Under the pieces are notes generated by a model. The model was not told the DNA's origin, did no database searches, and saw only the letters and a list, made by a program, of their open reading frames with translations. A program made the position numbers and the translations under genes. This document shows positions 7,038 through 13,222 of a stretch of DNA of 13,222 nt, one piece after another. The stretch is from an uncultured Eubacteriales bacterium (GTDB lineage: Bacteria; Bacillota; Clostridia; UBA1381; UBA9506). Position 1 is the first letter of the stretch. Every line of letters begins with the position of its first letter. The stretch lies in NCBI GenBank assembly GCA_900545185.1, contig UQYH01000067.1:1-13222 (forward strand), read 5' to 3'.

Positions 7038-8018
7038 ATGATTACGATAAAGGATGTTGCGGAACGTGCCGGTGTTTCGGTGGCAACGGTTTCACGTGTG
7101 CTGAATCACGATGGCAGCGTTTCGGCAGCAAGCAGACAAAAGGTTATAAATGCGGCCGAAACACTGGGCTATCAGCCCAATCTTTTGGGTCGGCATTTGC
7201 GCCAAAAACGAACAAATATCATTTTAGTCATGCTGGCCTCGCTTTCCAACACATTTTGCGCCAAGGTGATTCGCGGGATTGAAAAAGAGGCAAGACAAAA
7301 CGGCTATCAGGTTTTAATTTCGGCCACCGGGTACGATGCGGCGGTGGAGCAGACGGACTTGGACTTGGTGCGCAAGCGCCTGGCAGACGGCGTGATTGTT
7401 TTAAACAGTACGCTTTCGGCCGAAGCCATCAGCGAGTTTTCGGCACAGTATCCGCTGGTGCAGTGCAACGAATATACCGATACCGAAAAAACGCCGTACA
7501 TTTCGATTGATAATTTTGCGGCCGGTTATGAGGCGACAACATATCTTTTAAACAGCGGACGGCGGCATATTGCATTCCTGGGCGTTTCGGAGCAAAATGT
7601 TTCGGCACGGCTGCGTTACGAAGGCTATGTAAAGGCCTTGCAGGATTACGGCATCGCCCCGGATCAGCGGCTTGTGTTTAACAGTAACTATGGGTATCGC
7701 CATACAGAGAAGGTAATGCGCGAGTTTTTAGGCACGAAAGCGGCTTTTGACGGCTTGTTTGCCATATCGGACACCATGGCGGCCGCGGCGCTTAACACCA
7801 TGAAGCAGGAAGGAATTTGCGTGCCGCAGGATGTGGCGGTTGTGGGCTTTGACGATACGGAAATTGCCTATATGACGGAACCGGCGCTGACCACCATTGC
7901 ACAGCCGCGCAGCGAGCTGGGCAGAGAAGCGCTTTTAATGCTGCTGGAACGCATGAACGGCCGTCCGGTGGCCAACCGATTTTTGCAGCATACGCTGGTG
8001 AAACGGACATCGGCGTAA
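7038..8018 (+). CDS. LacI-family transcriptional regulator
   Basis: This 326-residue protein has an N-terminal LacI helix-turn-helix, TIKDVAERAGVSVATVSRVLN (3-23). A hinge region (about 46-57, QPNLLGRHLRQK) follows. The periplasmic-binding-protein-like sensor domain runs from about 60 to the end, including AISDTMAAAALNTMKQEG (242-259) and VVGFDDTEIA (268-277). The ribosome binding site GAGG (7027-7030) lies 7 nt before the ATG. Its own promoter carries two operators with a central CG, typical targets for this helix-turn-helix type, so it is probably autoregulated. It leads an apparent operon with an isomerase-like gene 66 nt downstream and a Gfo/Idh dehydrogenase. It likely senses the sugar or glycoside those enzymes act on; the effector is unknown. 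Confidence 0.92.
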   Translation: MITIKDVAERAGVSVATVSRVLNHDGSVSAASRQKVINAAETLGYQPNLLGRHLRQKRTNIILVMLASLSNTFCAKVIRGIEKEARQNGYQVLISATGYDAAVEQTDLDLVRKRLADGVIVLNSTLSAEAISEFSAQYPLVQCNEYTDTEKTPYISIDNFAAGYEATTYLLNSGRRHIAFLGVSEQNVSARLRYEGYVKALQDYGIAPDQRLVFNSNYGYRHTEKVMREFLGTKAAFDGLFAISDTMAAAALNTMKQEGICVPQDVAVVGFDDTEIAYMTEPALTTIAQPRSELGREALLMLLERMNGRPVANRFLQHTLVKRTSA

Positions 8019-8084
8019 ACGATATAAAAGGCGGTGCGGAGGCCTGTTCCGTGCGGCTTGCAATATTATACAGGCAGAAAGGCT

Positions 8085-9059
8085 ATGGAGAATATGAAAT
8101 TAGGTGTTTTTACCCCTGTTGTCAGTCAAATGAGCTTGGAAGAGGCGCTTTCTTATCTTTCCGGGCTGGGCGTGGAATGTGTTGAACTGGGTGCCGGCGG
8201 CTTCCCCGGTGATGCACATTTAAAACCGGCAGAACTGATCGGACATCCCGAAGCGGTGGAGCATGTTTTGGCGCTGCTTAAAAAGTACAATATGGAAATT
8301 TGCGCCATCAGCTGCCACGGCAATCCGCTGCATCCTCAAAAGGAGATTGCGGAAACATATCACAATGAATTTAAAAATGCCATTTTGGCGGCCGAGCTTT
8401 TGGGCGTACATACCATCGTCGGGTTTTCAGGCTGTCCTGGTGACTGTGACGAAAGCCGCTACCCCAACTGGGTAACCTGTGCCTGGCCGAATGATTACGA
8501 GAAAATTGTAAAATGGCAATGGGAAAACAAGGTTATTCCGTATTGGAAGGATATGGCGGCCTTTGCCAAAGCGCACGGCATTACCAAAATCGCCTTTGAA
8601 ATGCATCCGGGCTTTGTGGTATATAACCCGGAAACCTGCTTAAAGCTGCGTGCGGCGGTGGGGGACATCATCGGCGCTAACTTTGACCCCAGCCATTTGA
8701 TTTGGCAGGGCATTGACCCCGTGGAAGCCATCCGCGCTATGGAGGGTGCAATTTATCACTTCCATGCAAAGGATACAAAAATTGATAAGCATAATGCAGC
8801 CGTTAACGGCGTTTTGGATTATAAAAATCTTGCCAACGTAAAAGACCGTTCCTGGAGCTTCCGCACCATTGGTTACGGCAACTCCAAAAGCTTTTGGAAT
8901 GACGTTATCAGCATTCTGAAAACAACGGGGTACGACGGTGCAATCAGCATCGAGCACGAGGATGCGCTGATGTCGCCCACAGAGGGGCTTGAAAAGGCGG
9001 TTGCATTTTTAAAAGAGGTTTTAATTTATCAATCAGCAGGAGAAATGTGGTGGGTATAA
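8085..9059 (+). CDS. Sugar phosphate isomerase/epimerase-like TIM-barrel protein
   Basis: This is a member of the xylose isomerase-like (AP endonuclease 2 fold) family, 324 residues and cytoplasmic. The four likely metal ligands, judged from conserved motifs, are E172 (FEMHPG), D201 (FDPSH), H227 (HFHAKD) and E290 (SIEHED). Further family segments are GAGGFPGDAHL (36-46) and CPGD (117-120). Such enzymes use a bound divalent metal for ketose/aldose or C-epimer interconversion. Relatives paired with Gfo/Idh dehydrogenases (YcjR, DgpC) act on 3-keto-glycosides by epimerisation or elimination. The start is uncertain: ATG 8085 is listed, but ATG 8094 gives the family-like MKLGVFTP N-terminus and both have imperfectly spaced AG-rich sites. 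An in-frame GTG at 8034 is unlikely. Its stop codon overlaps the next gene's start by 1 nt. The real substrate is unknown. Confidence 0.85.
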   Translation: MENMKLGVFTPVVSQMSLEEALSYLSGLGVECVELGAGGFPGDAHLKPAELIGHPEAVEHVLALLKKYNMEICAISCHGNPLHPQKEIAETYHNEFKNAILAAELLGVHTIVGFSGCPGDCDESRYPNWVTCAWPNDYEKIVKWQWENKVIPYWKDMAAFAKAHGITKIAFEMHPGFVVYNPETCLKLRAAVGDIIGANFDPSHLIWQGIDPVEAIRAMEGAIYHFHAKDTKIDKHNAAVNGVLDYKNLANVKDRSWSFRTIGYGNSKSFWNDVISILKTTGYDGAISIEHEDALMSPTEGLEKAVAFLKEVLIYQSAGEMWWV

Positions 9060-10120
9060 TGAAATATGCATTGGGAATTATCGGCTTTGGCGGCATGGCA
9101 GGCAACCATGTGAAGCAGCTTGCCAAGGGCAATACAAAGGTATTTGTAAAAGGTGTTTTTGATATTGACGAAAAACGGCAGGCGGCTGCACGTGAACAGG
9201 GGTATTTAGCCTACGAATCACGCGAGGCGCTGCTTTCGGATCCCGAAATTGACATTGTTTTGGTAGCGGCTACCAACGAAGTTCATAAAGAAATTGCCAT
9301 TGACGCCATGGCACACGGCAAGCACGTTATTTGTGAAAAACCGGCAGCCATGAGCTCGGATGAGCTGCGCGAAATGATGGCGGCGGCAAAGCAATATAAC
9401 CGCGTGTTTACGGTTGACCAAAATCGGCGTGTAAACCGCGATTTTGTGCTGATGCGCCGCACGGTGGAAAGCGGTGTTATCGGCAAGCCGTATGTCATTG
9501 AATCGCGCGTGGAAGGGTCGCGCGGCGTACCGGCAGGCTGGCGTACGCAAAAGGAAAAAGGCGGCGGCATGATGCTGGACTGGGGTGTGCACCTCATTGA
9601 CCAGATTATGTATATGGTACCGGAAAAGGTGACGAATGTATTTTGCAAAATGTATTCGGTGCATTACCCGGAGGTGGATGACAATTTTCGTTTGTTTTTA
9701 ACCTTTGAAAGCGGTTTAACGGCACAGATTGAGGTATCGACCAACAGCTTTATTTCGCATCCGCGCTGGTATGTGGCAGGTGCGGACGGCACACTGCAAA
9801 TCGACGACTGGGCGTGTAACGGTCGGGTAGTGAAGTGCCTGGAGCGTGAAGATACATGGGATACGGAAATTAAAACCGTTAAGGCCGGGCCGACAAAGAC
9901 CATGGCGCCCCGTTCACCTGAAAGCGTATCGGTCACCGAGTTGAGCGAGCCGGAGGATGTAACGGATAATTTGGATGTGGTATATTGGCAGCTGACAGAT
10001 GCCATAGAGGGCAAGGCAGAGCTGACAATCCGGCCGGAGGAAACCCTGCGCGTGATGCAGGTGATGGAGGCGGCCTTTGCTTCGGACGAACGCGGCGAAG
10101 CGCTTCATGTTATGATTTAG
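9059..10120 (+). CDS. Gfo/Idh/MocA-family NAD(P)-dependent sugar oxidoreductase
   Basis: This is a 353-residue dehydrogenase of the glucose-fructose oxidoreductase/inositol dehydrogenase family. The N-terminal Rossmann fold has GFGGMAGNH (9-17). The catalytic CEKP motif lies at 92-95, with K94 the conserved lysine. The C-terminal alpha/beta domain carries GGGMMLDWGVHLID (168-181), where D174 and H178 fit the usual active-site aspartate and histidine. ATG 9059 is chosen because it overlaps the upstream stop (TAATG) and gives the normal MKYALGIIGFGG start; GTGGTGGG just upstream is the probable ribosome binding site. An in-frame GTG at 9047 would add only four residues. The tight coupling suggests the two enzymes act sequentially, with this one oxidising a sugar hydroxyl (possibly C3) and the TIM-barrel protein processing the keto product. 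Substrate and cofactor preference are not determinable here. Confidence 0.9.
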   Translation: MKYALGIIGFGGMAGNHVKQLAKGNTKVFVKGVFDIDEKRQAAAREQGYLAYESREALLSDPEIDIVLVAATNEVHKEIAIDAMAHGKHVICEKPAAMSSDELREMMAAAKQYNRVFTVDQNRRVNRDFVLMRRTVESGVIGKPYVIESRVEGSRGVPAGWRTQKEKGGGMMLDWGVHLIDQIMYMVPEKVTNVFCKMYSVHYPEVDDNFRLFLTFESGLTAQIEVSTNSFISHPRWYVAGADGTLQIDDWACNGRVVKCLEREDTWDTEIKTVKAGPTKTMAPRSPESVSVTELSEPEDVTDNLDVVYWQLTDAIEGKAELTIRPEETLRVMQVMEAAFASDERGEALHVMI

Positions 10121-10142
10121 AGAAAAGTATGGCGATTGTGCT

Positions 10143-10190
10143 AAACGGGTATGTAAAAATTATTTTTACATACCCGTTTGTGTTTTGTTT
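10143..10190 (+). terminator. Strong rho-independent terminator after the Gfo/Idh gene
   Basis: A 17-bp perfect inverted repeat (10143-10159 with 10163-10179) has a core of ACGGGTATGTAAAAA and a 3-nt loop. A T-rich stretch continues to about 10206. It lies between the convergent dehydrogenase and beta-galactosidase genes. The plus strand has the better T-tract. Action on the minus strand is possible but weaker. Confidence 0.88.
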
Positions 10191-10221
10191 TTATAATTTT
10201 TTTACATCCCCATAGCGGACT

Positions 10222-13200
10222 TTAATGCCGCTCTGTAAAGGGACGCACGGTAAAACCATAGGTCATCCGTCCGCCGATGCGGTAGGCCTCGTCAAGCTCA
10301 GGCCCGCAGCTGTTTGAACCGCAGCCGCTTACGCCGTAGTCGATGCGGACATAGGTTTTGCCGTCCGTTTTCAGTTCATTTGTATGCGCGGCTTTCTCCA
10401 GCATCGCCGCCGAATAGTGGCTTGCACAAAATTCAAAACCATCGCCTTCTGCCAAAAGGCCGCGCCCTTTGTTATCGTAAACGGCCGCCTGCTTCACACC
10501 AATGTGATTACCGTGCTCCTGCGGACGGACATAGGGCACATATTCCTCGGTAACGGTGGTGTTAAACTGGCCGCAATAGGCATGATTATGCATATCACGA
10601 TAGTTTTCGGACGGGCCGTAGCCATAGTAATCGAGAAATTCGTACCCCTCAGGCATGGCGAAGCTCATGCCGAAACGCGGCAAAAACAGTGTGCCTTCGC
10701 ATTGTGTGGCGTCTGCATCAACGTGTACCGCACCGTCTGCCGTAAAGGTGTATGTGAGTACCATTTCAATCAGGGGTGTATAAGAAATCCGTTCCAAGGT
10801 TTGTGTTACGCGGATGGTAAACACACCCTCCGATTCTTTTACGACCTCTGTATTCTTCACGCGGATCTGCGTCAGGTGATAGTGACACTCTGCCCACTTC
10901 AGACGGATTATGCGTTCATTATCCGTATAGGCTTTTTCAATACCCGGCCGCAGCGGTTCGGCCAAAAATTCTACGCCGTTTTGCTCCATGGAATACAATA
11001 CGCCGTGCAGCGTATCGAAACGATAGATAAAATCGCGGCCGGCGATTTTGTAATCCCGTCCTTCGCGACAGACCGAAAGGGATGGCAAGACTTCGGAGCA
11101 TGGGGTGGTGCGCTTTAACAAGGTTTCCCCCTCCGAAAGCGTGCATTGTGCCATGGCAACCGTGTGACCGCTTTTTGCCCATAAGCTGCTTTTTTTCGTC
11201 ACAAAAAACAAGTTGAGATGACAGCCCAAAGCGCAATGCTCGGGGGGCGTTACAGAAAGCGGTATGCAGCCCTCGCTGTGCGGTGCAATGGACGGCAGGG
11301 ACACTCTGCCCTCGTCCGTGATGTTTCCGTCAACCTCCAGCTGCCACAGCATATCAAAGGCATCCAGCGATGTAAAGCTGTAGTTGTTTGAAAGATAAAC
11401 GCTTTGTCCGTCCCAATTTGCCTTAATATATTGGTAAACCGCCTTTGCTTCTAACAATCCGGAGCTTGGCTTGCGATCGGGGAAAACAAGACCGTCGGCG
11501 CAGAAGTTGCTGTCATGCGTCAACTCGCCGCCATCGCCGCCATAGGCAAAATAGCGGTTGCCGTCTGCATCCGTTTTGTAATAGCCGTGGTCGGCCCATT
11601 CCCAAATGCAGCCGCCCCAAAGCCGCGGATGCTTTTCAAAAACCTTCCAATAGTCAGCTAAATCGCCGGGGCCATTCCCCATGGCGTGTGCATATTCACA
11701 TAAAAAGAAGGGACGTGTTTCGTTCTCGTTTTCCAGCCATTCTTCTAACCATTTGGGAGTACAGTACATAGCGCTGCAAACGTCATAAACGGCCGGTTCG
11801 GGGTTGCACATGGAGGCTCTCTCGTAAAATACAAGCCGCGTATCATCCTTTGCCTTTGTCCATTCGGCCATGGCGTCGTGATGGCGGCCGTAGCTTGCTT
11901 CGTTGCCCATGGACCACATGATGATACAAGCGTGGTTTTTGTCGCGCTCGACCATTCGTACGGCGCGTTCCAGGCAGGCTTCGTGCCAATCGGGGTGGTG
12001 CACCGGCCAACGGTCATCGTATAAGTCGTATTCCCAAGTCATCTGACCGGTTGCCTGAAAACCGTGACACTCCAAATCGGCTTCGTCAATCACATACAGC
12101 CCATATACATCGCATAGATTCAAAAATTCGGGCGTATTCGGGTAGTGCGAGGTACGGATGGTATTGATGTTGTGCTGTTTCATCAGTTCCAAATCGCGGC
12201 GCATGTGCTCCATCGGTGTGGTATAGCCCAGCTCGGGGTGCGTATCGTGCCGATCGACACCCTTGATTTTGACGGGAGAGCCGTTAATCATCAGTGCACC
12301 GTTTTCGGCAATTGCAATTTCGCGAATGCCGACCGCAACGGGCACGGCTTCATCTTGGCTTATAAACACAAGCTTATATAAATTCGGTGTTTCGGCCGTC
12401 CAGTTTTCGGTACCTTCCACCGTAAAGCAAACCTTGCCGTTTGTAACCTCCTTTTCGTCCAGCAGTTCTCCCTGCGGATGATACAGACGGCAGCGAAGCT
12501 GCGGTGTGCCTTTGGTTGTGACTTCCGCGTATATCTCTGCGCGTGTGTAACCGTTATCAAAAAAACGGGTTTTAACAAACACATCCCAAAGGTGTGCCTG
12601 AGGACGGCTTAAAAGGTATACATCGCGAAAAATGCCGGAAAGGCGGAAAAAGTCCTGATCCTCCAAATAACTGCCGTCACACCATTTCAGAACCTGAACC
12701 GTTATGCGGTTGCGCCCGGCTGTAAGGTACGGACTGATTAAAAACTCGGCAGGCATGTGCGAACCTTGGCTGTAGCCAACCTCCCGACCGTTTACATACA
12801 AATAAAAGCAAGAGGCAACGCCTTCAAACACAATATATTGCTGCTCGGCCAAGTCGGTTTCAGCCATGTTCACATCAAAAGCGTATATGCCGGCCGGGTT
12901 ATCCACCGGCACAAAGGGCATATCAATCGGATACGGGTAGAATATATTTGTGTAGCCGGGCTGCTCGTAACCGGCCAATTGCCAGGACATCGGCACATCC
13001 AGCCTGTCCCAGTCATCCAGCGGACAATCCGCGGCCATAAGCGCCTGCGGTACATCGTGGCACGAGGAAAAGTACCGAAAAGCCCAATGCCCGTTTAAAC
13101 TGCGGTATTTTTCAGAGTTGTACCGTTCACCGCTCACAGCTGCCTGCGGACTTTCAAACGGGATGTAGTAAGCACGTGCGTCCTCTCTGTTCTTTTGTAA

Positions 13201-13222
13201 AAAATGCGGATTTTCCCAATCG
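10222..13222 (-). CDS. lacZ: GH2 beta-galactosidase (LacZ type), 5' end beyond window
   Basis: This retaining beta-galactosidase hydrolyses terminal beta-D-galactose in lactose-like and plant galactosides. A GTG at 13137 could be taken as the start, but the frame stays open to the window edge. The added 28 codons read DWENPHFLQKNREDARAYYI and onward, the conserved LacZ N-terminus, so the true start lies just outside; 999 residues are visible. Counting from codon 13137, the sugar-binding jelly-roll domain covers about 12-180. An immunoglobulin-like domain follows, then the TIM barrel with the acid/base in MGNEASYG (E413) and the nucleophile in CEYAHAMGN (E481). The C-terminal beta-galactosidase small-chain domain runs from about 695, with GYGPSENYRD (839-848) and PQEHGNH (872-878). 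There is no signal peptide in the visible part, so it is probably cytoplasmic. Its promoter is not in the window. Confidence 0.93.
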   Translation of the reverse strand, partial: DWENPHFLQKNREDARAYYIPFESPQAAVSGERYNSEKYRSLNGHWAFRYFSSCHDVPQALMAADCPLDDWDRLDVPMSWQLAGYEQPGYTNIFYPYPIDMPFVPVDNPAGIYAFDVNMAETDLAEQQYIVFEGVASCFYLYVNGREVGYSQGSHMPAEFLISPYLTAGRNRITVQVLKWCDGSYLEDQDFFRLSGIFRDVYLLSRPQAHLWDVFVKTRFFDNGYTRAEIYAEVTTKGTPQLRCRLYHPQGELLDEKEVTNGKVCFTVEGTENWTAETPNLYKLVFISQDEAVPVAVGIREIAIAENGALMINGSPVKIKGVDRHDTHPELGYTTPMEHMRRDLELMKQHNINTIRTSHYPNTPEFLNLCDVYGLYVIDEADLECHGFQATGQMTWEYDLYDDRWPVHHPDWHEACLERAVRMVERDKNHACIIMWSMGNEASYGRHHDAMAEWTKAKDDTRLVFYERASMCNPEPAVYDVCSAMYCTPKWLEEWLENENETRPFFLCEYAHAMGNGPGDLADYWKVFEKHPRLWGGCIWEWADHGYYKTDADGNRYFAYGGDGGELTHDSNFCADGLVFPDRKPSSGLLEAKAVYQYIKANWDGQSVYLSNNYSFTSLDAFDMLWQLEVDGNITDEGRVSLPSIAPHSEGCIPLSVTPPEHCALGCHLNLFFVTKKSSLWAKSGHTVAMAQCTLSEGETLLKRTTPCSEVLPSLSVCREGRDYKIAGRDFIYRFDTLHGVLYSMEQNGVEFLAEPLRPGIEKAYTDNERIIRLKWAECHYHLTQIRVKNTEVVKESEGVFTIRVTQTLERISYTPLIEMVLTYTFTADGAVHVDADATQCEGTLFLPRFGMSFAMPEGYEFLDYYGYGPSENYRDMHNHAYCGQFNTTVTEEYVPYVRPQEHGNHIGVKQAAVYDNKGRGLLAEGDGFEFCASHYSAAMLEKAAHTNELKTDGKTYVRIDYGVSGCGSNSCGPELDEAYRIGGRMTYGFTVRPFTERH

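Noticed and set aside
8036..8052. Small hairpin between lacI and the isomerase-like gene
   Set aside because: It is only about 5 bp with a wobble pair and no T-tract, so it is not a credible terminator.
8034..8084. GTG start extending the isomerase-like protein by 17 residues
   Set aside because: The extension is not family-like; homologues begin at the MKLGVFTP segment.
10384..11118. Long plus-strand open frame of 244 codons opposite lacZ
   Set aside because: It is antisense to a clearly conserved GH2 coding sequence, has no recognisable domain, and is a typical shadow frame.

Overview
The window looks like chromosomal DNA from an anaerobic, saccharolytic member of the Firmicutes, most likely a gut or rumen Clostridia. 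This rests on SigA-type promoters (TTGACA/TATAAT), strong AG-rich ribosome binding sites, rho-independent terminators, a ferredoxin-dependent 2-oxoacid oxidoreductase and clostridial-looking glycoside hydrolases. The species cannot be named from the sequence. No mobile elements, CRISPR arrays, tRNAs or rRNAs were seen.

Region 1 (1-3796) is a compact operon, iorA-iorB-paaK-like, whose genes overlap each other. It encodes both subunits of indolepyruvate:ferredoxin oxidoreductase and a phenylacetate-CoA ligase family enzyme. Together these interconvert aryl acetates, aryl-CoA and aryl pyruvates. That could serve fermentation of aromatic amino acids or, in reverse, their salvage from indoleacetate or phenylacetate. 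A consensus promoter (58-86) is followed by a leader of about 120 nt. The leader holds a run of NAG triplets with near 5-nt periodicity, then a terminator hairpin and a possible competing antiterminator. This resembles a TRAP (tryptophan-sensing) attenuator and is the most interesting signal in the window. A bidirectional terminator closes the operon.

Region 2 (3818-6919) holds a cytoplasmic GH78 alpha-L-rhamnosidase on the minus strand. It is divergent, across 62-63 bp, from an AraC-family regulator on the plus strand. A consensus promoter for the regulator overlaps the rhamnosidase start codon.

Region 3 (6920-10190) is a LacI-family regulator followed by a sugar phosphate isomerase/epimerase-like TIM-barrel protein and a Gfo/Idh/MocA dehydrogenase; the last two are translationally coupled. 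The lacI promoter carries two cre-like operators arranged as an inverted pair. The isomerase/dehydrogenase pairing recalls 3-keto-glycoside pathways (YcjR/YcjS-like or DgpA/DgpC-like), but the substrate is unknown. A long perfect hairpin terminates the unit.

Region 4 (10222-13222) is a large LacZ-type GH2 beta-galactosidase on the minus strand. Its reading frame stays open through the window edge, so only its extreme N-terminus is missing.

Regions 2 to 4 together suggest intracellular breakdown of imported rhamnose- and galactose-containing plant glycosides under local transcriptional control. No transporter lies in the window.
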